A DNA stretch of 64,000 nucleotides from Isachenkonia alkalipeptolytica (GTDB lineage: Bacteria; Bacillota; Clostridia; Peptostreptococcales; T1SED10-28), in assembly GCF_009910325.1 (NCBI RefSeq), contig NZ_SUMG01000001.1:186001-250000 (forward strand), written 5' to 3'. Shown piece after piece: positions 18,593 to 26,734 of the stretch (its first letter is position 1; every line of letters begins with the position of its first letter). Under the pieces are notes generated by a model. That model was not told the origin of the DNA and did no database searches. It was given only the letters and a program-made list of their open reading frames with translations. A program made the position numbers and the translations under genes.

Positions 18593-19359
18593 TATTTATT
18601 CACCTCCAGATTTTTAATCCCCAGCCAAATGAGGCCATAAAGGGCGCCAATGCTTCCGATGATTTTTATGAGCCAGAGAATGATACGGGATTCCTGAGCG
18701 TAAAACTGTATCACCCCTGCAATTCCAATATTAAAGTCGGGACCGATGAAACGGACTCCCAGGAGGCTCCCTACGATCAACAGAAGAATAAAACCGATAC
18801 TACTGATGACAAAGAAGGATTGGTAACGAATTCTTAGGATTCCTAGAAAGTAAGCTGCTGCCCCAAAAAGCAGCGAGTAAAAGGTAGTGGTGATAAATAG
18901 GGATAGATAATGGAGGACGGTCATAGAATCATAGGTTGTGCCCAGGCTTGCATTTCCAAGGGCTAAACCTCCTAGAAGCTGAAGCATAGGGCCTGAAAAG
19001 ACCATGGTTATTCCAATGATTACTGCATAGATCTCCAGTACCGCGATATCGGAAAAATAGGCGGTGAAGTTATTTGAGACCATATAATATTCCCGTCGTT
19101 TCTCCCCGGAAAAGCCGAAAGCCTGGATAACAATCCAAAGGACACTCATGATAAAAAGGGGAATGGGACTGATATGACGGATGCTGAGCATAAAATGTTG
19201 ATCACCTATTCCTGTCATGCTACTGGAAAAAGAAAATAGATATCCCAAGGCTTGTAGGGCAATCAATTGAAAAAAGGCAAAGGAATTATGATAGAGCTTG
19301 TCTTTAAATTGTTCAAAAGCTACAGACATTTGGGAGTCCTTATGAATGATAGAGTTCAT
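18592..19359 (-). CDS. ABC transporter permease subunit
   Basis: A 255-aa protein with about six membrane segments, among them residues 30-50, 62-80, 100-125, 140-165 and 175-200. It is encoded between the ATPase gene, which it overlaps by 20 bases, and the membrane protein gene. It resembles permeases of YtrBC/BcrAB-type exporters, which handle cell-wall-active peptides or lipid-like molecules. The substrate cannot be told. The coupled overlaps indicate translation as one operon from the promoter near 20752-20780. Confidence 0.8.
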   Translation of the reverse strand: MNSIIHKDSQMSVAFEQFKDKLYHNSFAFFQLIALQALGYLFSFSSSMTGIGDQHFMLSIRHISPIPLFIMSVLWIVIQAFGFSGEKRREYYMVSNNFTAYFSDIAVLEIYAVIIGITMVFSGPMLQLLGGLALGNASLGTTYDSMTVLHYLSLFITTTFYSLLFGAAAYFLGILRIRYQSFFVISSIGFILLLIVGSLLGVRFIGPDFNIGIAGVIQFYAQESRIILWLIKIIGSIGALYGLIWLGIKNLEVNK

Positions 19360-20236
19360 CGATACCCCCTCCTTTCCGTTGGGTTAGATACACGAAGGCA
19401 TCTTCAGGACTGATCCCTTTCACAGTTAGGTTATTCATCTCATCTTCTTCTAAACTGAGGGATTCCAGGTCTTTGCTTTCTACGATGATGCGACGAATTC
19501 CTTCGCCGAAATCCTTGCGGTCGTAGATCTTTATATTTTTTTCCAGAGATTCAATCAGCTCAGGCGGCCCCTGAACTCCCTTTAGAAAAGTTTGGAATTC
19601 TTCCACATTGTCATGTTTTAACACCTTACCTTCGTGAATAAAGAGAATACTATCCAGTAATTCCTCCATTTCTCCAAGGTAATGGCTGGAGATCAGGATA
19701 ATCCGGGGAACTTTGATGTAGTCTTTTAAGATCAGCTCGTATAGTTCTTTACGAACACCGGGGTCCATACCTGTAGTAGGCTCATCTAATAAAGTTAGAG
19801 GAGCCCTTGCGGATAGGGCTAGAATCAGTCGGAAGGTGCTTTTCATTCCTTTGGAAAGGTCACTGTATTTCTTTTTATCCGAAAGATGGAAATACTCAGT
19901 CATTTTTATAGCCAAACTTTGATCAAAATTCTGATAAAATCGTCTGTAGGACTCCATTAGTTCATATAGCGAGGCAGTTGTGTAAAAAGCCATCCCTTCC
20001 TCGATCAGCATCACATTTTGGGCTGCAACTATGTTTTGGAAGGCCGGCTCCTCTAATACATAGGCTTCGCCCCTTGTAGGTTTTAAAAATCCTGCTAAAG
20101 ACTTGAATAACGTGGTTTTTCCTGCGCCGTTCACCCCGATTACTCCGGTAAGGGTGGGTTCCAAAATCTCAAAACTGCAACCGTTCAGTGCCTGGGTACC
20201 ATTAAAATACTTCGTCAGTTCTTCGCATCGGATCAT
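19340..20236 (-). CDS. ABC transporter ATP-binding protein (YtrB/BcrA type)
   Basis: A 298-aa ATPase with Walker A GVNGAGKTT (residues 34-42), signature motif LSKGMKS, Walker B LTLLDEPTTG and a switch His in ISSHYLGE. The C-terminal 80 residues are the extension usual in this subgroup. It powers the permease encoded next to it. Its start abuts the GntR stop, so the three genes are tightly coupled. YtrA-controlled transporters are usually induced by cell-wall antibiotics; that role here is inference. Confidence 0.9.
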   Translation of the reverse strand: MIRCEELTKYFNGTQALNGCSFEILEPTLTGVIGVNGAGKTTLFKSLAGFLKPTRGEAYVLEEPAFQNIVAAQNVMLIEEGMAFYTTASLYELMESYRRFYQNFDQSLAIKMTEYFHLSDKKKYSDLSKGMKSTFRLILALSARAPLTLLDEPTTGMDPGVRKELYELILKDYIKVPRIILISSHYLGEMEELLDSILFIHEGKVLKHDNVEEFQTFLKGVQGPPELIESLEKNIKIYDRKDFGEGIRRIIVESKDLESLSLEEDEMNNLTVKGISPEDAFVYLTQRKGGGIDELYHS

Positions 20237-20673
20237 TATTGATCATCCCCCTTTGTAGATTCTCTTTGTAGATTATTTTGATAATTATTTTCCGTTTTAT
20301 TATTCGAAGATTTTTGCATCTCTTTTTTTAGCATATTCATCAGTTCCTCTTCCGAAACATCCAAGAGTTTAGCCTCTGCCACCAATTCCCGGATCTGCTC
20401 GGTCAGCACTATATTTTTATGTTCTTTTTTTAAAATTTTCAAGGCATCATGGGATACAAACATCCCCAGGCCCCTTTTCTTATAGACAATGCCCTTTTCT
20501 ACCAATAGGTTGAGCCCTTTTAAAGCCGTTGCCGGATTTATTTTGAAAATCTCCGAGAGTTTGTATTGAGAATAAATTTTTTCTTCGGGTTTTACCCGCT
20601 TTGAAAGAATTTCATTTTCCAACCAATCTCCTATTTGAATATAAATCGGTTCAGAACCTTCTAACTCCTTCAT
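20236..20673 (-). CDS. GntR family regulator, YtrA subfamily
   Basis: A 145-aa protein with an N-terminal winged helix (residues 8-75: PIYIQIGDWLENEIL, SQYKLSEIFKINPATALKGL) and a short helical tail, the compact layout of YtrA-type GntR repressors, which lack a large effector domain. It is the first gene of the ABC operon and most likely represses it. A perfect palindrome overlapping its own promoter -10 is the probable operator. Confidence 0.9.
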   Translation of the reverse strand: MKELEGSEPIYIQIGDWLENEILSKRVKPEEKIYSQYKLSEIFKINPATALKGLNLLVEKGIVYKKRGLGMFVSHDALKILKKEHKNIVLTEQIRELVAEAKLLDVSEEELMNMLKKEMQKSSNNKTENNYQNNLQRESTKGDDQ

Positions 20674-20730
20674 AAATCGTCATCCCCCTTTCCCGATGAT
20701 GGCATTTTGATGGAATATTAATCTGGCATT

Positions 20731-20754
20731 ACTAAGTTAGTGTTGTAACTTAGT
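20731..20754. promoter_or_regulatory. Palindromic operator of the GntR/ABC operon
   Basis: ACTAAGTTA and TAACTTAGT are exact inverted 9-bp arms around a 6-base spacer. The site covers part of the -10 of the operon promoter and the bases just downstream, 58 bases before the GntR start, the classic position for autorepression. Confidence 0.75.
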
Positions 20755-20780
20755 ATATTTCTTGGAGAAGCTTTTGTCAA
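20752..20780 (-). promoter_or_regulatory. Sigma-A promoter of the GntR/ABC operon
   Basis: On the minus strand a perfect TTGACA -35 (20780-20775) is followed after exactly 17 bases by TATACT (20757-20752). It reads into the GntR gene and overlaps the palindromic operator. Confidence 0.85.
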
Positions 20781-20986
20781 GTAAAAAGTGACAGCGGGAC
20801 GGAGTAACTGTCATCTAAGACAGCGCTAAAAAAATCCATTGTTATGACATAAATACTGTTGTAATGCACAGGAATGGCAAATGGTAAAATTGTCCTTTCG
20901 GCGTTAAAAGAGTCAACCTTTTGGTTGGTTTTTTCATTTGCATTTGCAGGGGACTAGAGAGATCGTACTGGTTAAAGGGGATAGAC
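20781..20986. other. Intergenic region between divergent units
   Basis: Holds one REP-like palindrome (20789-20813) and a small hairpin with a T run on the plus strand (CAACC, TTTT loop, GGTTG, then T residues; 20914-20934). No gene on either strand is in place to use this hairpin, so an unrecognised small transcript or chance are both possible. Confidence 0.4.
20789..20813. repeat. REP-like palindrome
   Basis: TGACAGCGGGACGGAG followed by TAACTGTCA; TGACAG and CTGTCA arms. One member of the dispersed family. Confidence 0.8.
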
Positions 20987-21015
20987 TTGACGCAGGGTAA
21001 AAGCCTGTATATTAT
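20987..21015 (+). promoter_or_regulatory. Sigma-A promoter for the response regulator gene
   Basis: TTGACG, 17 bases, then TATTAT, 135 bases before the response regulator start. Confidence 0.65.
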
Positions 21016-21150
21016 AAAAGTAATGTAATGAATCTTCAACGTTAAAACAGCGGGTATTCTTACTGTTAAGACAAAACAAATAAAAAACAATAATCAACAA
21101 ACTCTAAAAGCAAATAATGATTTAGAAGATAGCATTAAGGAGTGGATCTT

Positions 21151-21936
21151 ATGTACCGAATAGCTATTGTTGAAGACGATCCCATGGTAGCGAAAATTCA
21201 TGAACAGTTCCTTAGTTCCTTTGAAGACCTGCAACTGGTGGAAATTCTTTCAAAGGGCAGGGAAGCCAAGGATTGGTTGCTCAAAAATGATGTGGATCTG
21301 ATTATATTGGATCTGTTTATTCCGGAAATGAAGGGATTGGATGTATTATTGGCTCTTAGGCAGTCAAAAAAGGAAGTGGATGTGATTGTGGTCAGTGCCG
21401 CTAAGGAAAAAGCCACCATTGAAGAGGCCCGGCATCTTGGGGTTTATGACTATTTGATCAAACCCTTTAGTTTTAATCGACTTGCCGTGTCCTTAGAAGC
21501 CTATATGGATCGTAAAAAACAGCTGGAAAAAGAGGAAATTCTCACTCAAAAGCAACTGGATCAAATGTTTTGTTTTAACACCGGCATCCCAGCCCATAAG
21601 GATCCGACAAAAAATAATGAGGGAAGTTTTACCAATACGGGAAGCAAAGAAAAAGCTTCTTTACCAAAAGCAATTCTTAAAGTGGAAGATACTAAAGGGA
21701 TCCAAAAAGAAACCCTGCATTACATTGCTGAGTATTTAATGCTTTTAAAGGAAGGGAAATCCGCCGGGGAGTTAGCGGAGCATTTGGAATTGGGAAGGGT
21801 TACGATTCGCCGTTACTTGGAGTTTCTGTATGAACAGGGGCTGGTTTCCATGAGTATCGAGTACGGCAGTGTGGGACGACCGAAGTACTTGTACCGCTGG
21901 AAAAACCTTGAACAATATGAACAAAATAAACTATAA
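21151..21936 (+). CDS. Response regulator, CitB/DcuR family
   Basis: A 261-aa two-component regulator. The receiver domain (1-120) starts YRIAIVEDDPMVAKIHE, with the phospho-acceptor Asp in ILDLFIPEMKG and the conserved Lys in LIKPFSF. A linker follows, then a CitB-type helix-turn-helix near residues 205-255 (AEHLELGRVTIRRYLEFL). ATG at 21151 is chosen over GTG at 21142 because AAGGAGTG sits 6 bases upstream. Its likely partner is the CitA/DcuS-type kinase encoded 1.9 kb downstream, with the flavin reductase gene in between as the probable target. Such systems sense C4-dicarboxylates or citrate. Confidence 0.9.
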   Translation: MYRIAIVEDDPMVAKIHEQFLSSFEDLQLVEILSKGREAKDWLLKNDVDLIILDLFIPEMKGLDVLLALRQSKKEVDVIVVSAAKEKATIEEARHLGVYDYLIKPFSFNRLAVSLEAYMDRKKQLEKEEILTQKQLDQMFCFNTGIPAHKDPTKNNEGSFTNTGSKEKASLPKAILKVEDTKGIQKETLHYIAEYLMLLKEGKSAGELAEHLELGRVTIRRYLEFLYEQGLVSMSIEYGSVGRPKYLYRWKNLEQYEQNKL

Positions 21937-21946
21937 TGACAAAACA

Positions 21947-21976
21947 TTAACAAAACCTCCTGCCGAATGGTATACT
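21947..21976 (+). promoter_or_regulatory. Possible promoter of the flavin reductase gene
   Basis: TTAACA, 18 bases, TATACT, directly after the response regulator stop and 44 bases before the reductase start. Confidence 0.5.
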
Positions 21977-22019
21977 TGGTTTGTGAAACATCAAACAAAT
22001 TTAAGGAGGATGACTAGTA

Positions 22020-23507
22020 ATGAAATTAATGAAAAAAATCGCATTATTACTGATCTTTTTCATGTTGGTGACGGCCTTTGTTGCCTGTAACGGAACCACC
22101 GATGAGGAGGCGCCGGAAGAGGAAAACGGAGCGGTTGACACGGAAAATGGAGAAGATGAAGAAGCCGCTGCGGAGGATCGGGAGACCGACGTAGTAATCA
22201 TAGGAGCCGGCGGCGCAGGGCTTGCAGCAGCTATAGAAGCCCGAGAAGCGGGGAATGAAGTAGTAATCGTTGAAAAAATGAGTTTTGTAGGAGGAAACAC
22301 ACTGCGGGCAACCGGAGGTCTGAATGCAGCGGGAACTTCTCCTCAGGAAGACTTGGATATTGACGACAGTTGGGAAACCCATTATGAAGATACTATGACC
22401 GGAGGACAGGACAAAAACGACCCTGAGCTCGTAGAAATTTTAACGAAAAATGCTCCGGATGCTGTAGAGTGGTTAATCGGAATGGGAGCCGATCTGAGTG
22501 ACGTTGGCCGACTGGGAGGGTCCAGTGAAAACCGAACCCACCGACCCACCGGTGGAGCCGCTGTGGGTCCTCATTTGGTAGAAGTTCTCAGAACCAATGC
22601 GGAGGATGAAGGTGTAGAAATTTTAACCAAAACCGAAGCTATTGAGATTTTAGAAGAGGACGGAAAGGCCAGTGGAGTTGTTGTGCAAAACGGAGAAGAT
22701 GAATATATGATTTCTGCTAAGGCAGTAGTTGTGGCAACCGGAGGATTTGGATCAAACACCACCATGATCACGGATTACGACGAAGATTTAGAAGGGTTTG
22801 GAACGACCAATCATCCTGGAGCCGAGGGAGACGGGATTACCATGGCGCAAGACATCGGTGCGGCTTTAATCGATATGGAAGAAATCCAAACCCACCCGAC
22901 GGTAAATCCTGAAGAGAACTATATGATTACCGAAGCGGTTCGAGGAAACGGTGCAATCCTGGTAAACCTTGAAGGGGAGCGGTTTGTCAACGAACTGGAT
23001 ACCCGTGATGTAGTATCGGAAGCAACCTTAGAGCAAACCGAGGGTTATTCTTACCTGATCTTCGATCATGATCTGCGAGAATCCTTAAGTGCCATCGAAA
23101 GTTATGTAGACCGCGGATTGGTTATCGAAGGGGAAACTTTAGAAGAATTAGCAGAGGAACTAGACATGGATGCTGAAGCGTTGGAAGACACCGTAACAAA
23201 TTACAATGGTTTTGTAGAGTCAGAAGAGGACGCAGATTTCGGTAGAGAAGATCTCGAGACTACATTAGATCAAGGTCCTTACTACGCAATTGCAGTAGGT
23301 CCCGCAGTACACCATACCATGGGCGGGCTTCAAATTAACGAACGAGGACAAGTATTGAATGAAGAGGGAGACACGATAGAAGGTCTTTATGCCGCAGGAG
23401 AGACCGTTGGAGGGATCCACGGAGCTAACCGTCTAGGCGGAAATGCTCTTGCAGACCTTATGGTATTTGGTCGGCTTGCAGGACAATCCATCGGAGAAGA
23501 TTTATAA
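22020..23507 (+). CDS. Lipoprotein FAD-dependent reductase of the fumarate reductase/flavocytochrome c family
   Basis: A 495-aa protein. Residues 1-23 look like a lipoprotein signal ending AFVAC, followed by an acidic linker (24-52) that would tether the enzyme outside the membrane. The FAD-binding fold starts with VIIGAGGAGLAAAIEA near 57-72. HTMGGL near 427 and a C-terminal GANRLGGNALADLMVFGR match fumarate reductase-like enzymes. The usual FMN-binding or heme domain that feeds electrons is absent, so the electron donor must be another protein. The acceptor may be fumarate, urocanate or another enoate. The gene lies between the response regulator and kinase genes and has its own terminator. 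Confidence 0.85.
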   Translation: MKLMKKIALLLIFFMLVTAFVACNGTTDEEAPEEENGAVDTENGEDEEAAAEDRETDVVIIGAGGAGLAAAIEAREAGNEVVIVEKMSFVGGNTLRATGGLNAAGTSPQEDLDIDDSWETHYEDTMTGGQDKNDPELVEILTKNAPDAVEWLIGMGADLSDVGRLGGSSENRTHRPTGGAAVGPHLVEVLRTNAEDEGVEILTKTEAIEILEEDGKASGVVVQNGEDEYMISAKAVVVATGGFGSNTTMITDYDEDLEGFGTTNHPGAEGDGITMAQDIGAALIDMEEIQTHPTVNPEENYMITEAVRGNGAILVNLEGERFVNELDTRDVVSEATLEQTEGYSYLIFDHDLRESLSAIESYVDRGLVIEGETLEELAEELDMDAEALEDTVTNYNGFVESEEDADFGREDLETTLDQGPYYAIAVGPAVHHTMGGLQINERGQVLNEEGDTIEGLYAAGETVGGIHGANRLGGNALADLMVFGRLAGQSIGEDL

Positions 23508-23547
23508 AATAATATTTCAGAGTTAAAAATGGGAAGAAGAATTTTAG

Positions 23548-23577
23548 AAAACCAATGAAGGAATCTTCATTGGTTTT
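23548..23577 (+). terminator. Rho-independent terminator
   Basis: AAAACCAATGAAG pairs perfectly with CTTCATTGGTTTT around GAAT, 40 bases after the reductase gene. The T run is short (TTTT). Confidence 0.8.
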
Positions 23578-23794
23578 CTGTACATAAAGATCTTTTGTAA
23601 TAATGGATTTTTTAAGGGAAATAGGGTAAAGTAAAGCTAGTGTTGGAAAAAATTACTTGAAAGCATGAATAGAAAAGATCCGAGTCCTGGAAAAAATAAG
23701 AAAGAATCGAAAAGAATAAAAAAAGGATGGCTGAGCAAAGGCTAGGATAAATTGTAAAACAGCTAATAATTTAGTAAATAAAGGGGTAGGTGGA

Positions 23795-25414
23795 ATGAGA
23801 ATTAAACTCCAGCAAAAAATTATAATTATCGCATTGATTACCACTTTGATTGCTCTGGGAGTATCGGGCTTAATTTCCCGAAACATTGCAAGGGAAAAAT
23901 TGGTGCAGGAGATCGAAACCTCAGTGATGAATAGTGCCAGGACCGTAGCTCAGATGGAGAGCATCATTGAAGGATTAAAAGAGGAGAACCCCCGCAGGGT
24001 TCAAGATCAGGTGTCCCGGGTGCTTCTATCCTCGGACAAGATTGAGTTTATTGTAGTTACCGACTTGGAGGGTCGCCGCTATTCTCACCCGAATCCCGAA
24101 GAGATCGGGCGGTATTTTCAAGGGGGAGATGAAACCCGAGTTTTAGAAACCGGGGAGGAATACACCTCTGAAGCTCAGGGAACTTTAGGGTTTTCTGTCC
24201 GGGGGTTTACGCCGATATATAACGAAAACCAGGAACGGATCGGCATGGTGGCCGTGGGAATATTAAGCGAAAACGTACAAAACATAAGGGGCGAACTTAA
24301 TTACGGTACGGTGCTTTCCATTCTTATCGGAGCCATGATGGGGCTTTTTGCAGCCTTAATTTTGTCAAGAAATATTAAAAAGTCCCTGATGGGTTTGGAG
24401 CCTATGGAAATCAGCACCCTATATCAAAAGTATCAGGGTCTTTTGGACACCGTAAGTGAGGGAATAATATCCATTGATGATCAGGGCCGGATCAACTATA
24501 TCAACCAAGAAGGCTATGAGATTCTTCCACTGGAAAATCCTGATATTCAGGGAAAATCCGTGGATGAGGTGTTCCCGGGAAATCCTCTTTCCCGTACGCT
24601 TCAGGGAAAAGGATCAGAAGAACATGTAACTTGCTTTTTTCATGGGAAGGAAATTATCATGAGCACAAAACTGATAGAACATAAAGGAAAACTTTTAGGC
24701 GCCATCGGAAGCTTCAAGGATAAAAAAGATATCACCCGCTTAGCCGAGGAACTCACTGGAGCCCGGATTCTTACCGATTCCCTGCGGGCTACCACCCATG
24801 AATTCTCCAACAAACTACAGGCGATCCTAGGTCTAATTCAACTGGGAAATATCGAAGAAGCCCAGAGTTACCTCCTAGAGACCCAGGGAAAAAATGAGAG
24901 TCTTTTACAAACCCTGGGGAAAAACATTGGGAATGCAAAAATCCAAGGACTGCTCCTGGGAAAAATCCATCGCTGCCAGGAAGAGGGTGTGCAGTTGTTG
25001 ATTGATGAAAAATCCTTCGTTATGGATCCTGAAATCACCACAGGGGACCACCAGTGTGTGATGACCATTGTGGGGAACCTAGTGGATAATGCACTAGAGG
25101 CTTCGGTTGTTGGCGGTTTTACAAAGGAGAAATCAGAGATCCGAGGGCATAAATTCATTCGGCTGCTTATTCAAGAATCGGAAAAGAATATAATAATCGA
25201 AGTGGAAGACAACGGTCCCGGAATTTCCCATGAAGATGCTTCAAGAATTTTTGATAAGGGCTATAGTTCCAAGGGAGAGGATCGAGGCTTTGGTCTTCAT
25301 ATCGTAAAAAAATGTGTGGATTCTCATCAGGGCAGTCTGAGAATAGATACATCGGAGGGGGAAGGCACCACTTTTTACATCACCCTCTCCAAGGATGACA
25401 CTGGGACGGAGTAA
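23795..25414 (+). CDS. Sensor histidine kinase, CitA/DcuS family
   Basis: A 539-aa kinase. A membrane segment (about 8-26) is followed by an extracytoplasmic Cache/PAS-like sensor (30-165; VTDLEGRRYSHPNPEEIG), a second membrane segment (about 168-190), a cytoplasmic PAS domain (210-310) and the kinase core. The phospho-acceptor His lies in THEFSNKLQ near residue 335; N box DNALEAS, G1 box DNGPGI and GFGLHIVKK complete the ATPase. Lengths match DcuS/CitA. The last codons and the TAA stop lie in a half copy of the dispersed REP-like repeat (25395-25413), so the extreme C-terminus (DDTGTE) was probably acquired by repeat insertion. Confidence 0.9.
   Translation: MRIKLQQKIIIIALITTLIALGVSGLISRNIAREKLVQEIETSVMNSARTVAQMESIIEGLKEENPRRVQDQVSRVLLSSDKIEFIVVTDLEGRRYSHPNPEEIGRYFQGGDETRVLETGEEYTSEAQGTLGFSVRGFTPIYNENQERIGMVAVGILSENVQNIRGELNYGTVLSILIGAMMGLFAALILSRNIKKSLMGLEPMEISTLYQKYQGLLDTVSEGIISIDDQGRINYINQEGYEILPLENPDIQGKSVDEVFPGNPLSRTLQGKGSEEHVTCFFHGKEIIMSTKLIEHKGKLLGAIGSFKDKKDITRLAEELTGARILTDSLRATTHEFSNKLQAILGLIQLGNIEEAQSYLLETQGKNESLLQTLGKNIGNAKIQGLLLGKIHRCQEEGVQLLIDEKSFVMDPEITTGDHQCVMTIVGNLVDNALEASVVGGFTKEKSEIRGHKFIRLLIQESEKNIIIEVEDNGPGISHEDASRIFDKGYSSKGEDRGFGLHIVKKCVDSHQGSLRIDTSEGEGTTFYITLSKDDTGTE
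25395..25413 (+). repeat. Half copy of the REP-like palindrome
   Basis: TGACACTGGGACGGAGTAA forms the last codons of the sensor kinase gene. The right arm is missing. Confidence 0.65.
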
Positions 25415-25493
25415 ATTTATCTCCGGAAGCTTTTCCTTTGGATATCTTTCCTCCCCTTGCCTAATATAGAGAGCTATACATTCGAATTTTCGA

Positions 25494-26108
25494 GTGTACG
25501 GATCCATCTTATGGGAGTTGATGAGGGCCAATAGTAAGGATAAGATCAAAGACATTATGAACGATCATGTGATTAAAGTACTGACCAGCACAGACCAGCA
25601 GGAGGTAGCGAAAATTCTTCAAGAACTGGACCTATTAGCGGTACCTGTAGTGGATAAGGAAAACCATCTAATGGGGCTCGTCTCTTTTGATGATGCCATG
25701 GATATCCTGGAAGAAGAACTGACCGAGGATATTTATGATAAGGCAGGACTTGCAAGTATGAATAAAAAAGAATTCTCAAGGAGTGCGAAGTTGATTGACG
25801 GTTCCTTCTTTCAAATCTGGTCGGTTAGACTCCCCTTTTTAGTTATTACCTTAATCGGTGGAGTTACCACAGGATTGATTGCAAACATCTGGCAACCGGT
25901 GGAAGGGCTGGGAATTGACGTGGGACAGTCCCTGGGATTGACTATGACCATCGCAACAACCTTTGGATTTTTAATCCCCTTTATGCTGCAAAAGTTTAAT
26001 ATTGACCAGGCAGCAGGAGCCGACCCCATTATTACCACCATCAAGGATATCTCCGGACTGATCATTTACTTTTTCTTAGTATCCCATTTCTTAGGGCATT
26101 TGATGTAG
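25494..26108 (+). pseudogene. mgtE: Remnant of magnesium transporter MgtE
   Basis: About 204 codons of an MgtE-type transporter normally near 450 aa. The N domain and first CBS repeat are missing. The frame begins in the segment before CBS2 (SILWELM) and keeps CBS2 (VPVVDKENHLMGLVSFDDA). Of five membrane helices, the first (RLPFLVITLIGGVTTGLIA) and the last two remain (GFLIPFMLQKF, DPIITTIKDISGLIIYF); helices two and three seem deleted. There is no convincing ribosome binding site; ATG at 25521 is the first internal start. I judge it non-functional. Confidence 0.75.
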
Positions 26109-26150
26109 GATCTTGAATTGAAATTGTATAAATTATTGGATTAAAACACC

Positions 26151-26177
26151 GCGCCAACCTTCGGGTTGGCATTTTTT
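26151..26177 (+). terminator. Rho-independent terminator
   Basis: GCCAACC, TTCG-type loop, GGTTGGC, then a T run, 42 bases after the mgtE remnant. Confidence 0.88.
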
Positions 26178-26352
26178 AGGTTTTAAGGAAGTATAGAAGA
26201 AAAGACCAAGCGGCATTCTAGGAAAGAGGCATGTTTTCTAAAGCAAGTAGAAGGATAGGCAACTTTAAAAAACTTCGTATTAAAGGAAAAAGAAATATGA
26301 TAGACAATAAGAATAAAATAAAACGGTTTCCTATAAATGTAAAATAGTGGAG

Positions 26353-26504
26353 ATGACAAAAACTCCGTCAGGCTGCGTAAAAACGCTGATGTTATAATTA
26401 TCAACAGCTATATATAGTTGAACATTAAATCATGGATTCAACATATAGTATATAAAATTTGTAACAAAACAGTTTTTACGCAACCTGCCGTCCCGCTGTC
26501 ATTT
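26353..26504. repeat. REP-like palindrome split by the MITE
   Basis: The left half GATGACAAAAACTCCGT ends at 26368; the right half CCGTCCCGCTGTCAT starts at 26488. The halves are separated by the 119-bp element. Confidence 0.8.
26369..26487. mobile_element. 119-bp MITE inserted into a REP-like palindrome
   Basis: Terminal inverted repeats CAGGCTGCGTAAAAAC (left) and GTTTTTACGCAACCTG (right) match at 15 of 16 positions, and the interior is also largely self-complementary (TATATAGTTGAA with TTCAACATATA). CCGT flanks both ends (26365-26368 and 26488-26491) as a 4-bp target duplication. Removing the element and one CCGT restores GATGACAAAAACTCCGTC followed by CCGCTGTCAT, identical to the intact repeat at 36735-36762. 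There is no coding capacity, so a transposase elsewhere would have moved it. Confidence 0.8.
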
Positions 26505-26672
26505 TTTATAATAAAGCCTCTGGGATGACCCTGGGGCTCTTTTGAGCGAAGGTTATTTTTAGAGGATAAAAGCAAGCAACTGCTTAAAAAGAATCATGAA
26601 CTTTAGAAAAACATGAAAGTTTAATGGATGAGCGAAGGAATAGATGGTAAAATGAGATAAGGATAAAAAAAA

Positions 26673-26701
26673 GATGACAAAAACACCGTCCCACTGTCAT
26701 C
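26673..26701. repeat. REP-like palindrome
   Basis: GATGACAAAAACACCGTC then CCACTGTCATC, 33 bases before the signal peptidase gene. Confidence 0.8.
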
Positions 26702-26734
26702 TTTGTTAATAAATCCCACTAGGAGGCCATCCCG

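Larger units (their letters stand above)
26178..26734. other. Gene-free region rich in repeats
   Basis: More than 550 bases without a supported gene. It holds the split REP-like palindrome (26353-26504) with its MITE and a second intact palindrome (26673-26701). Between them (26505-26672) is a weak CTCTGGG/CCCTGGGG-type hairpin and otherwise nothing I recognise. Confidence 0.5.

Noticed and set aside
18583-18837. 84-codon plus-strand frame
   Set aside because: It is antisense to the ABC permease gene, whose membrane segments and coupling to neighbours are clear.
20914-20934. Plus-strand terminator-like hairpin as the end of a small RNA gene
   Set aside because: No promoter at a sensible distance upstream was found; listed only as part of the intergenic region.
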